This document shows positions 10,300 through 22,704 of a DNA stretch of 64,000 nt, piece by piece. Position 1 is the stretch's first letter, and the number at the start of each line of letters is the position of its first letter. Under the pieces are notes generated by a model. The model saw only the letters and a list, made by a program, of their open reading frames with translations, was not told the origin of the DNA and did not search any database. The DNA comes from Eretmocerus hayati (Eukaryota; Arthropoda; Insecta; Hymenoptera; Aphelinidae), in contig CM056743.1 of the NCBI GenBank assembly GCA_029851415.1, positions 13,694,727 through 13,758,726 of the forward strand. Direction: 5' to 3'. The position numbers were made by a program, and so were the translations under genes.

Positions 10300-10860
10300 C
10301 CAAAATTGTAAATATTGATTGATTAGTTATCAGCCAATTTGATACCCATGGCTCTGATTCGTGAATAATTTCGTTCACCTTATCCATGGATAATGATTGG
10401 TAGCTGTATGTAAAAAGAATCTGTCGAATTTGCGAAGCAAAGAAATGTCAAATTCAATGACAACTCTCAACACTGCTACTATACTCACGTGGTCCGTTAT
10501 TGAGCGATGATGGAACTATCCCTATGCTTTCCGGTCTCTTCGTACACCAATGAGTTTGAAATAAAAATAGCAAGAAGTTAGTATTATTGAGGGGATACTG
10601 TGATCACACGTCTAAAGTGATGAATACAAATAATGTTACTCGGTCGTAATCGCATTGGGAAAACCCGTCTACCCCTAACCTAAAAATCGCAACTTTGAAC
10701 ATGATTTTAGGATTCTCGTGCTATAAAATATTGTATGAGACTGCGTGCAGATGAGTAGTTTCGTTACGAAGGACTTATACACTTGCTTCGCTCGTGCCGT
10801 AAACAGTCCTTCTTACAAAACTATCCATCTACGTGTGCAGTGTCATAATATGCTATTGAT
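10300..10860. other. No gene seen
   Basis: AT-rich unique-looking sequence between two MITE-like elements. I see no supported exon, RNA gene or repeat. Confidence 0.5.
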
Positions 10861-11702
10861 AAGGTGAGTGTACCCAACTTGCCTCTGTATCCAACTTGCC
10901 CCCATATGCCGATCTCAGAAATGGACACTTGTTTTGAGCTTCCCGCAATTTTTTTTACGTTTGTGATGTCATAATATGAGAAATGGGTGGTTGGGATGGA
11001 CTCTAAATCACTTCTGCGTTTCCCCACAAAATTTGAAGTAATTTTTCTATTCTTGGTATTTGCACGGCTGAGAAATCACCGAGGAAATTGCGTTCAATAA
11101 AACCGGTGCAAATTTATTCTCATTCGACCAATCTCTGCATACCTTAGCGCATTCGATTCTTTGTCTCAAGATCTTCAAAATCCGCTCAGCAGAGTTACAA
11201 AACTCTGATTAGGAGTGATCTCATGTACAAAACACAGAGATGATGAGATTTGAGAATCAAGAAGGCCGACATCGGAATGCACCCAACATGCCACCATATG
11301 ATTATCTCGGAAAGGCGTGCAGTATGGCTCTTTTTACCACTCAGAACGTGTTTATAGCATCTACATAGGCCGGAAACAGTGTCTTGGGCCAGCTAAAAGC
11401 TGCGAATGTCGCTGCACGGTGATAAAAAAGGATCAAAGCGATTTTATGCACTTTATCGAGGATTTACATTGTTTTAAATGGCGGGGGCAAGTTGGGAACT
11501 CACTTTTGTAAACTCTCAAAAATCACCTTTTGGAAGAATTAAAACAGTTTGGCTACAATTGGTTCACTTTGAATGTACTTTAACTCATTTTTAAGGTCTT
11601 GAGACAAGCTTCAAAATGAACTAACGCACGTTGGAAAATATTCAGATGGGCCAGACTGATTAGGAAAACGGCTTGATGGGGGCAAGTTGAGTACACTGAC
11701 CT
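10861..11702. mobile_element. 842-bp MITE-like element, AAGGT-AGTGTACCCAACTTGCC family, copy 1
   Basis: Left end AAGGTGAGTGTACCCAACTT; the right end is the inverse, ending GTACACTGACCT. Internal sequence, such as TTTACCACTCAGAACGTG, is shared with the copy at 18868-19813 in the same orientation. No coding frame. Confidence 0.7.
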
Positions 11703-11861
11703 CATTTATTACTAAGTTCGTATCCTTGTATTCTGATGACAATGTGAGTCAATAAAATCGAAAGTTATTGGATGGTACGTATGAGCAGCTATAGTGGAAT
11801 TTTAATGATTTACTTGATAATAGATCTCAACATCTCTATTTAAATCTGTTTAATACGTTCA

Positions 11862-11985
11862 CTGCGGTGCGGGTCACCGGTGGAGCCCGCTGGTCCTTTT
11901 CTGTTTGTGACAGATTTTCGCCTTATAGGATTTAACATTGCACGGGACCCACCGGCAGATCCTGACACGCACAGTGACGGAAGTG
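11862..11985. repeat. Degenerate piggyBac-like inverted pair
   Basis: CACTGCGGTGCGGGTCACCG at 11868 is mirrored by CACCGGCAGATCC...GCACAGTG near 11957-11982, with TTTAA close to the left end. The pattern recalls piggyBac-type ends, but the palindrome is short and imperfect. Confidence 0.3.
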
Positions 11986-13470
11986 CGATTTTTGGCTTCG
12001 CACTCGCTAAATCCCCCCGTGTTTAGATCATTTAGCCAAATCACATCCTTCACCTCAATTGTAGAACTCTCACAGATAGTTAGTTACAGAACTAAGTAGT
12101 ACTAGGATTTCTGCAAATCCGGAGCCCCTGGACACATGGAGAAAAGAATGGATTGGGAGTACTTGTGGTCTGAGACGAGTTTTCCCGGACCCGGATCATA
12201 GAATCCGCGGACTCTGGTATCTGGTCGGATCCGAATCCGGAAAAATTCATTCCAAACCACGAATAACTCGAATCCACCTTAATATCCAAGGGCTCGGGGT
12301 GTACCCAGATCCGCAAGAGTCTCAGCCCTAATTCAGACTCAATCAGTTGACTCAATATAACACGCATCAGTACCGTTTTGGTTACATCTGTTATCACATA
12401 GCACGACTCAATGATGAGTCACATGAAGTACTGTAAACTTTTGTCTTAAAGAATTAACGGTGCTCTTCAAAGTATTTTCAAATTGAAAATTGAAAAGCAG
12501 AGTTAGCATAACCGTGTTGATCTAGCCTAAGATGTTCTCACCTGGAAAGTGAATCCAAATACCGTGGGCAGTATGAAATTGTATAAAATGTAATGAGATC
12601 TCTGATTCATCATTCTAACTTAGAAAATTCACTGGAGACAACGTTAAGACACGCTGATTTGACCTAGATCCAATTTCTTAAACTCTCTTGTTAAGAAATC
12701 TTGGTCTATACAGAATGCGAATATTTCTTATGAATTTGATTTGCTCGTTGGGGCGTTATACTGACGGTACTAACAGTGGTATTCAATATCTATTTGCAAT
12801 AATATCTAGATCAAAACTTGCCGCGCACAACAGTTGTACAGAAAACTTATATAATTCAGGTAATAGAAGCAGGAGAAAATTGGATAACCAATTAATTCCG
12901 AGAGAATCACTGAATAGATGGATACATAAAGACGGATCAAGATTACAATTGGCAAGTTTGAACGAATATTGAATTTCGACGCACGTGCAATAAGTTGTAC
13001 CGATAAAGAGTAGAGCCAAAGAATAGGGCGTCATCCATTGATTCTTTTATTGATTTTGGGATGTTACTGTGTGCATAACCTTTCACTCGCGCCAAATGAG
13101 TGTTTGCTTAATGTTACAATGAGCACCGAAAGCTATTCTAGTGATAGTTATGAGAACCAAAAAGAAGAATTTTGAAAGAGGATTGTTCTCAGAATATTTT
13201 ACATCACAATAATGAATCTATTAAGGCGCTTTTTTATATCGTTACCATAGTTACCTGTCTAGTTAGGACGACCTGCTTCCCAAGAGAACCTAGTTACCGA
13301 GACACTGACACACGATGGGGAAGAGCAAATCTTTTACACTCCAACTATTTTACTGTGGAGCTGAACAATTTTAGTCATAGAACATGGAATCTCCAGAGGG
13401 CTGGAACAGACTAGTAAAGGAATTATTCTTGCGTGGGGATCAAAATCCATCATTTGACCCACTGTGCGTG
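11986..13470. other. No gene seen
   Basis: Several open frames of 80-100 codons occur on both strands (for example 12092-12397 minus and 12688-12972 plus). None shows a recognisable domain or paired splice signals, so I leave the stretch unannotated. Confidence 0.4.
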
Positions 13471-14160
13471 ATATTTTTTATTTTTTATTTTTTTTTATTT
13501 ATGAAAATATACGGGCAGTAACTGCCCTTTTACAATTATGTAGGATAATGCTGCAAATTAATCTTAAACCCAAACAGAGGTATGAACTGTTGTTAGAAAT
13601 GTATCTTAGAACTAAATGCATTTTGGTAAACATACGATGAAAAGAAGTATCAGAAAATGAGGCCATGCAGGACATTATGTAGACCTGTGTTTCTTATTGC
13701 TTCTAAAAGTTGGGGCTTGAAGCTCTTGACAGTCGGTACATTTTGAAGGGAGGTTGGGAGGAGATTCCAGAAGTGTTGTCCGAGGCAAAAACAGAATAGT
13801 TATTTTTACTTGTAGTTTCTGAGATATGTCTTGGGTAACGGAGATCATAATTCAGGTTTTTCACTTCGAATAGGTTATTAACCTCGAGGATTGAGAAAAG
13901 ACAATTTTTGATTTTAAAGCATGAATACAATCATGATAAGTATGTAGGTGAGAGATTTGAGTGAATCTAAATTTTTCTAAGTCGTGGTCTGTATATTTCA
14001 TTGGAGTTTTTGACTTGAAGCACAGATATATCAGAATTTTATGTTGAGCACTGTCTAGTCTCTTTTGAACAATAACATATTTGAGGGAAATGATTCTTTG
14101 AGGAATCAAGTTTTGAGCGATTGACAGACCAACAGCATCTTCAACCTTCATTTTTGCTGT
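13471..14160 (-). pseudogene. 3' fragment of a non-LTR retrotransposon (CR1/Jockey-like)
   Basis: On the minus strand two overlapping frames (about 13861-14151 and 13703-13930) give a C-terminal reverse-transcriptase tail: ...RLDSAQHKILIYL... and ...NLNYDLRYPRHISET...SVFASDNT..., the usual 'xYxLRxPR...ALWNSLP' arrangement, broken by a frameshift near 13900. The 3' UTR has a hairpin GGGCAGTTACTGCCC and ends in an A-rich AATAAAAAAT tail at 13471-13500, as expected of a target-primed insertion. It is 5'-truncated, so inactive. Family assignment is by pattern only. Confidence 0.55.
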
Positions 14161-14235
14161 GTTTGCATCATCAAAAAATATAACCGACTTTTCAAAAAGA
14201 GGTCAGACTACATAGAGAGCATCTTTTACTTCCCA

Positions 14236-14479
14236 TCAAAACGTGTGTCTATTGGTAAAATCATCAAAATCATTATCTTCTTCATCATCCAAACTAGCGC
14301 AGATAACATCCATATTCTTCAAACTCTCAATGACTTCAATTTCATTCATAAATCCAATCAAGGCAAATTCTTCAGCAGTCCGCGCCCTTCTTTTTATTCG
14401 CAGCTTGAATCATTTTCACCGAGATTTTCACTTCATCCGCTACCGACAGAGTTTTTGATTTGCGTCCACCGCTTCTCAT
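14236..14479 (-). pseudogene. Internally deleted transposase remnant, possibly Tigger/pogo-like
   Basis: ATG at 14479 opens MRSGGRKSKTLSVADEVKIS, similar to the basic N-terminal CENP-B-type HTH start. It stops at 14372, while the adjacent frame continues RARTAEEFALIGF...ASLDDEEDNDFDDF to 14236. A small frameshift near 14385 joins two coding-like pieces with most of the middle missing. The LINE tail lies directly next to it. Tigger is a guess from the N-terminus. Confidence 0.3.
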
Positions 14480-14820
14480 CGCGCTCAAAATGTATCGAAA
14501 ACCTCGACTTAGTGAGCAGCATGTCAGTCCATAATAAAACTTCGTTCTGCTCTATTTAGCCAAGATCCCAAGTATACCTTTCGAGTTGGCGGAGTTATCC
14601 TTCCGTATTTTACAACCGTTGTGCGTGAACTTTGAGCCTTTTTACACATACACAAAGTGCGTCGAGGGGTGCGTGAAGAAATGATACCCTGCAAAAAGGC
14701 ACGGATTCTCAAGATTGCAAAGAGAAAACTGATGAGTCACGATCAAATTATATCTATTCATGCGCAGACAATGGATTCATTGAAGAATCGATCCTGAGAT
14801 TGTTTATCTAACACTGGGAC

Positions 14821-15481
14821 CAGGGGGTGGCTCACTAGGGAGTAGCCAAGGCCAATGCTGGCTAATACGGTTAGTTTTGCGGGAAATGCGCGCTACTGCG
14901 AGAGACCCACCACAGGTGCAAGTAGACAGAAGTAGCCAAGAGTGGCCTCGCTGAGATTTGGAAGAGTAGCATTTGTGGGGCCATGTTCTACTCCAAACTA
15001 ATTTACCGCCGCTGGAAGCTACTTCTGGCTACTGTAGAGCTTGTGTTGCGGACCGAACAAGCGATCAACAGTAGCCAAATAGTAGCTCGAAGTAGCCACG
15101 AGTGGTCCGTACAGTGTGAGGGAGTAGCGCTGTCCTACGCTGGGTTCCAATGCCCGCTAACATAGGCTACTTTAAACTACTCTCACCCTGTACGGACCAC
15201 TCGTGGCTACTTCGAGCTACTGTTTGGCTACTGTTGATCGCTTGTTTGGTACGCAACACAAGCTCTACAGTAGCCAGAAGTAGCTTGCAGCGGCGGTGAA
15301 GTAGTTTGGAGTAGAACATGGCCCCACAAATGCTACTCTTCCAAATCTCAGCGAGGCCACTCTTGGCTACTTCTGTCTGCTTGCACCTGTGGTGGGTCTC
15401 TCGCAGCAGTGTGCATTTACTCCAAAACTAACCGTATTAGCCGGCATTGGCCACGGCTACTCCCTGGTAAGCCGCCCCCTG
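14821..15481. mobile_element. hAT-type foldback MITE with 8-bp target duplication
   Basis: Termini CAGGGGGTGGC / GCCGCCCCCTG, typical of hAT elements. The exact 8-bp duplication ACTGGGAC flanks it at 14813-14820 and 15482-15489. About 660 bp, nearly all inverted repeat, with GTAGCC repeated many times (about every 20-40 bp) and centred near 15150. Non-autonomous. Confidence 0.88.
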
Positions 15482-15489
15482 ACTGGGAC

Positions 15490-18395
15490 CAACTATGAAA
15501 ACGTCATCCCTAAATTTCCAACTTTGACTATGCGTCATTTGAACAATGCACATCCATCAAATAAGGAATGTGTAAAGTTATGACACAAAAGAGGTATCGT
15601 GATTCAGGATCATACTCATTCTATCGTACCAGAAATCGCCACCAAGATGAATAAAAGTTCATTGAGAGCCAAAAGATTATCAGGACAGAAACATCGCATG
15701 TACATGTAGGCATCAGATACGCTCTTTGAGCGATATATGTACCGTATGACTCGAGCTAATTATTGTCGTATCGGATACATGTGCCCAAAGCGGGTAGAAA
15801 AAATCAGCTAGTCAGCGTATCAAAGAGAGCATCAGTATATGACGGCTTTCTCAATGATCGTATAGGCACGGAAATACTTGAGCACAATGCAGTCTCGTAA
15901 TGTCGTGCATTAAATCTGATACCCTCTATCAAAGACTCAGAGTAACTACGATTAAGAGAGAATAAGGAACGGGAGATGAGCATCGCATCAGGATGTACGT
16001 GCGAAGTTGAATATAGTGGAGGCAGACTTGTGCGAGGGTGGCTGAATTTGCACAATAGATCCAGCGAACCGATCGTCAGATCAAACGATCCGTGATTCTA
16101 TCTCTATATCTCTTTGACTCTCTTGAGATCGTTTTCAGTCAGCGCATTAGCGCGAAACTGGCGCGTGGCACTTTCTGAATAAGGATGAACATATAGAAAG
16201 ACGACAGATTTGAACCCATAATGTACCTGTCAGGTGTATCCTAGCCATATCAGTCGAGTCATCCGTGCTTCACTTACATATATATCACGCATTTCACGCC
16301 AACTCGCGCTTAGAGACGTGGTATAAAGAAATTCTTTGCCGATTCATTCAAATGTATTCTGTTCTCCTTAGCTTTTATGCAAGTCTAAAGTACTTTGAGA
16401 AGCTTTGTGAGTTACGGTATGGGTGATATGAGCCTCGTAACGAGATAGCAGGCAGTAATAATCTCATTGACGTTTCGAATGTCTTTGAGAGAGAAATGAG
16501 CCTGCCTCTGGTTCAATAAAATGGCAAAGCTTTGAGTAATATCGCAAGCTCGTTTACGGAGCTTTTGTTGAGCAAAAAGTTATGAGCGGTGATGTGCCAA
16601 TGAGCAAAATTCCCAAATTTGAATCTGACTTTTATTTTACATTGTCGATTGCGATTGACACTCAGATATGTTTGAAGCTCCCGTCATTTTATATAGTAGA
16701 TTAATTTCTATTAGAATAATTGATCGGATCATTATAAATCTAGTCAAATACAGTAGAAATCCTCTGACTCGAAACCCCCTGGCTCCAAAAACCCCCTTGC
16801 TCAAAGTGGATGTCAGGGCTCTAGAAGAAAACTCCTCAATTCGAAAAACTCCCTAATTCAAATTTCTCGTCGAGTCTCTTGAGGTTTGAGTGAGAGAGTT
16901 TCTATTGTATGTATTTTAAAGCAAAATATTCCAGGTGTCCTCAACCTAAGTACCTCGGTAACAGCACTTGCCCGACAATTTGAGAAATGGTTTAAAATCA
17001 CAAGAAACTCAAAAACATGTGTTTTCTCAGGTATGAGAAAACTAGGTAGGTATTCACCGCGCGCAAGCGCGCGGATTTCTTTCGGTTTATCGGTTATTTT
17101 CTGAACAAAAGAGTATTTTTAGGAGTTACACCGATCCACAGTCACCTTCCTCTACACAAATACCACTGCCAATTTCTCGATTTTAGAATTCATTTATATG
17201 CAATATAGTTTTTTCCGGAACACAGATGAGATTCTCAATCCTCGAATACATGGCGAATAATTTGCAATTATTATAACTCTCAGGAATTAGAATGTCATGA
17301 TATTAAATCAAAGCTCATCTGAACCACTACATACTTCTACCGAATTCACACTGATGACTTTAATCCCAATTCTACACGATGAACATTGGAAGGTATGGAT
17401 TTTTCATTGGATTGAAAAACCCATACATCCAATAGCCAACTTCAACAGACTTCATCAACTCACCATTTAGATTCCTTTCTATAGCTTTTATTTTTGATGG
17501 GAGCTGATGAATCAATTTTTGGATTGAACTTATCTTACATTGTTCGAGAATGACAGCTCAAAACATTTTAATCGTTTTTGCGGAATAGCCCATATATCTA
17601 TCACGAATAATGGGGGGGGGGGGCATCTCGTAATGAGACTGCTTGAAATAATAAAATCGTCTATCAACTAAGCTGATTCGAACCATTATCGAATGATCCT
17701 GAAAACAGGCAACCGGACATACTTGTTTGGTGTACGTCCGCGTGGTCGCGACCTGTGATACCGACACACGTGGAGGCTATAGTAATTTATAGTCTCCATG
17801 CCCACACAAGAGACAATCCAAGATGGTCGAATGTGGCATCTTAGCAGTGGTCGATAGCTCTCGACTCTAAAGATATGAACATTAGATCTCACCAACGTGA
17901 ACGTAGCTGCACTCCGAATTCGATGCTTTCGAGAAATTTATCGATCAATCGCACAAATCAAGATCACTTTCGACATCAACCCGATTCTTATCAATGTAAA
18001 CCTCAATTTTTCATGACAGTTATGAGCAAACGTACATATAGTCCATTATGATGATGAGACTTTGGTCCATAATGGTGTTACGTACTAAATCTAGGGAAAC
18101 AGTACGTATTCGATATTTGAATTGAAGAATGAATAAGAATGAGTTTAGCTCGAATGATCCAACAATGTTTTTAAACAATGATTTTATGTTTGAATTTACC
18201 TTTTGGTTCGCCGACGCGAGTAGGGAGAAGGGTGAATGACGTATACACAGAGTTATGAATAAACTATTTGAGCTATATTGTTCAGAATGATCAAGACTCG
18301 AGAAATAGATGAAGCGTGAAGCGTTTTGACAAAATGATGTGATCTAGCCGAAGGCCAGTGTAGCTCTGATTGATGGTGGACCGCTTTGCTCGTCC
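15490..18395. other. No gene seen; scattered weak repeats
   Basis: No supported exon. At 16748-16870 the sequence CAGTAGAAATCCTCTGACTC resembles a pogo/Tigger-type terminus, but I found no partner end. A run of 12 G is at 17612-17623. Confidence 0.4.
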
Positions 18396-18494
18396 ATGCG
18401 GCGGTGGCGTGGGCGTCGGGCCCTGCCAATGGGCCTTGTTGCTGTCTCTCTCGCACTCGTGGCTGCTTGGCTAGCGAGAGCGTCGAGCGATGTT
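18396..18494 (+). CDS. Possible signal-peptide exon
   Basis: ATG at 18396 opens a 32-residue frame ending at TGA. It begins MRRWRGRR, followed by a hydrophobic stretch (MGLVAVSLALVAAWLA) and an ARA-type cleavage site: a textbook signal-peptide layout in a local GC-rich patch. It would have to splice onward, but I see no strong donor and no downstream exon. An overlapping frame from 18372 also looks hydrophobic, so chance is possible. Confidence 0.2.
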
Positions 18495-18867
18495 TGAGAG
18501 GCGAATCTTCATAGGTTTCAAAAAGGGGTGGCTTGTATTCAATTATTCTTAACTAATTACGCTGCCAGCTATAGTGACCATTTATATACGGTGATTTGAA
18601 TCGGGCGCGGGTCTTATACCATATTTGTCAGTTATCTACTTTATCAACATATCACCTCGTTACAATGGCAACCCGGAGATGCACTGAGAGTAAACTGTTG
18701 CCGTCCAAACAATACGACTGTATTGTAATATGATATTACTGTCAGACAAATACTGTATTGTTATCACAGCATTATGATTCGATATTGCAGCTGAATAACC
18801 TCCAAAAAATCTGACACTCAATACGGTATGATTTCGTGCAGAAATTTGATGTCTCTCGTGGTAAAAT

Positions 18868-19813
18868 AAGGTAAGTGTACCCAACTTGCCACCATATGCC
18901 GATCTCGGGAATGGGCACTCGTTGACACCCCGGAATTTTTTTTTTCACTTTTGTTATGTTGAAATATGAGAAAATGAGTGGTATGGATCGACTCCGAATC
19001 ATTCCTGCGTTTACCAGAAAATTTAAAGTGATTTTTCTATATTTTTCGTGATTGCTTAGCTAAGAAAGCAACGAGGGGATCGCCTTCAGTAAAATCGGTG
19101 CCAAATTCTTCGAGTTCAACCAATCTTAACGTATTTTAGCGCATTCGATTCCTTGTTTCAAGAACTTCGAAATCCATTTTTCAAGATTGCAAAATTTGAA
19201 TATGGAGCTGTTTTATGTGCAAAACACGGAGACGATTTGTAAACAAGGATGCCAACATCGAAGTGTACCTAACATGCCCCCATATGTTTATCTCAAAAGG
19301 GCGTGCAGAATGACTTTCTTTTACCACTCAGAACGTGTTTATCACGTCATAATAGGTCAGAAAAAGTGTTTCGAACCACCCGGAATCTCCAAATGTGCGT
19401 GCACGGTGATAAAAACACTTTATATCCGATTTCCATAATTTATTTCGGAAGAATTGAGACAGTTCGGTTCTAATTGATTCAAATTGGACGTAGTTTAGTG
19501 CATTTTAAAGGTCTTTAAACAAGCTTCAAAATGAGCTAAGATACGTTGGAAAATATTGAGATGGACCAGAGTTGTTGGGGAAATGGCTTGATGAGGGCAA
19601 GTTGGGTACACACTTTTGAAAACTCTCAAAAATCACCTTTTGGGAGAATTAAAACTGTTTGGCTCCAGTTGGTTCAAATTGAATTTACTTTAACTCATTT
19701 TGAAGGTCTTAAGACAAGCTTTAAAATAAGCTAAGGTACGTTGGAAAATATGGAGATGGGTCAAAGTTATTGAGAAAATGGCTTAATGGGGGCAAGTTGG
19801 GTACACTGACCTT
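18868..19813. mobile_element. 946-bp MITE-like element, copy 2
   Basis: Same family and orientation as 10861-11702. Ends AAGGTAAGTGTACCCAACTT and its inverse, 22/23 matching over the terminal repeat. It differs by an internal tandem duplication of about 180 bp (19440-19620 repeated at 19621-19800), each copy ending in GGGCAAGTTGGGTACAC. Confidence 0.75.
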
Positions 19814-22704
19814 TGTTGTAATTTGATTGTGACTAAATCAAGCATCAGGGTTCTCGAAATACATGGGCTATTCTCATTCATTCTGGCGGAAATAATAACA
19901 GATGCCAAATCATTCCGATGGCGTGATGTAGTGACAAAATCGGTATTGCTCTTCCAGCAGTACCACTTTTTGGTCGCACGACAAAATGCATGGCCGCCAG
20001 ACCAAGAATTTTCTCAGTGTGGTGGGTGGACAGACCACGATCTGGCTGATCGACTGCGCATTACACAGATTGGTACAAACAGAATTATCCGACAAACCGA
20101 GACAGACCAGATTGACCGTAATAGACGGTAATGTTCCGTGACATAGCGTACAGATCGTGATTGGTAACATTAACATACGGAGGAGACGCATGTTTCCATT
20201 GTCGAATAAATATGTTGATTAAGATGAGCTCATGGTACATGTCAACCCAGCACATATGAAAGTGAGGCGAAACGAAAGCCAAAAATCGATTTTCGGTGTT
20301 TGACTAATCTATAAGATCACGATCTATCTTTGTTTCCTCACTTTATTGCACCCACCTCGTCATCAGATTATGATGGAGCCATCCATGCGAGCATCAATGC
20401 ACACATGACTAATTTTGTCAGTCTGCGTGACTTCTTTCTTTCCTCATTAGAGATGTATCAAATACTTCTTGAGTCGCGGCCACCCTTTCATCATGACAAC
20501 TCCTGACTTAAGATAGAATTTCCTGAAAATTGATAACACTAAGAGCCAATTACAAAATTTATGGCTTCGTTGTCGTATACTACTAAGGTTGTGATTGTGA
20601 TAGTTGGAGTTAAGGTGTATGTTTTTGTGAAAACACACGCGAAACGTGATTTCGCAGGTATCGAAGATTCGGGATCAATTATGTTTATATAATATTCTGG
20701 GGAAATTTTCGAAAAATCTTTTATTCTTCTTGGGCGTAAAAGAATGTGATGACGACCGTAAAAGATAGTGATAACGATCTACAGATGTAAGCACCGGATC
20801 TGAGTATCGCTAAACTGGCGTTTAGAGCAGAGTCTCATAAGCCAAAATGAGCTTTACTACAGATATCAATCTTGATGAGAAAAATGTTGATGAATGGTGA
20901 ACAGAGCGTGTGAGAAAATAACAAAATTAAAGATACAGTGAGATTGAGTGAATTTAGGCTTGAACGGTACGAACCGACCAGGGAGAAGAAAAGTCTGTGT
21001 GGGCAAGGGTGGTGTGGCGCGCGTCGTTATTGGCCCCTGAGGCCAGTCGCGCGGACGTACCATTGTTGTGATTCCCTTTTCTCTTTTATTTATCGTAGCG
21101 ATTTCGTGCGACAACTATTTGAATTCTCGGACCAAATCTTCCCCATATGGGGCTATCCAAAGTAATGATAACATTCAATCAACACTCCTATCTACTTACT
21201 GAACCTCTGTTGACCTGGGATACAAGAAAGGGGAAAGTACTGCCAAGCCACCTGAGATTTTGTTGAGAAACGATTTTTTCCAGAAAAATTAATCTCAAAT
21301 TAGAAAAGTTACTGGAGTTCAAAGACTGCGAGAATGCTAATAGGCCAAGTTTCCTGCACAAAACCATGGATGGGCTCATTCACAACTTCGAGGGTAAGCA
21401 TGATGAATAAAAATGAATATACGTTTCAATAATTCTACAAATTGACATTTTACCATCTCTAAATCTAGGAACCTAACAATCGTTGAAGCTTGTGGCTCGA
21501 GTTGCAACGTAACGAAACCAGTGATACAGAAATGGCGAGAGATGGGTGACGCGTGCGACTAAGCATCAAGAGAGTGAGCATATAGTGGCAAAAGGACGGC
21601 TTTGCTAAACAAACTAGCCGCAGGGTGAACGTCGGGATTTTATTAACTTCTGTATACAGTCCTCCGCGTTGACGACGACGACGACGAGAACGATGTCTAG
21701 ATGATTTTGTACTCGTTTTATTGTGTTCGGATGATGGGGTACGACGCCAAACGTGGATGGATCCAACGAGCCGAGAACGTTCACAATAGTGGCAAACGTA
21801 TGGCTATCAAATATATAGCTAATAGTAATTATTGTGTTTGTACTCCCGGTTTATTTTTTTTTTGGCTAAGGTTTATTCGCCACGATGAGTTCGCGAGCCG
21901 TATCTGATATATTTCACTCCTCTACGCTCAAACCTTCGAGCTTTCATTCCTTCTGTGCTATTCTGGTAGTCCGCCATTTCCTACTTTCGGACAAATTTTC
22001 CCGGTGCTTCGAAGTTGATTTTTCGGCTTCGTATCTTAAGGGTTTTACAGAAAAACGCAAGCATTCTCTTTCGAGAGTTAGGTATAGTTAAGATAGAGTG
22101 CAAAGATTCAATTTTGACAATGAAATTAAGGATACAATTGTATAGAGGAACTCTCCTACTGCAGATGCCTGAACATGATGTTTCACGATTACATGAGTAA
22201 GCCTATGGGAAGAACCCTTTATTAGAAGAGTCAAACGTAAATTACAGTTCTGAAAAATACTCTAACTAGCTGACTTAGTTTCACCTCAGATGCATGGGTT
22301 CAAGATCTTCTTTGAGAAGACCCATCACAGTGTGCACAGTGGTCTTCTTTGATGAGCCAAGTCAGGTGAACGGTCTCCGTAGGGAGAGGATGGTACAGGA
22401 GGTTAGAGAGTTTCACCTCAGCTGGGTTAACCGGTTGGGATCCTCAAAGAGCTTGGAAAACCCATTAATCGACAGGAAGTAGTAGCATCTTTATCTCCTT
22501 TGAACACAGCAGCAAGACCATATGGAGTCGAAGCGCGCATTTAGAGAGAGATTTCGCTTGACCCCTTGACAAGACCTATAGCCTTTTGATGTGGCTGAGT
22601 TTCTCCCTGAATATTGTTACGCGCAAGCATACCAACAAATCAGAACACTAATTGTAGAACTAACTAGCACACTTTATTCTTGAACTTAGAGTGTCGATAT
22701 GTCG
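19814..22704. other. No gene seen
   Basis: Open frames of up to 100 codons on both strands, none with a recognisable domain. A short GAC-repeat microsatellite is at about 21672-21690. A few short hairpins lie near 22290-22350. Confidence 0.4.

Noticed and set aside
12092..12397. 101-codon minus frame
   Set aside because: No recognisable domain, no splice partners, and it lies between transposon remains.
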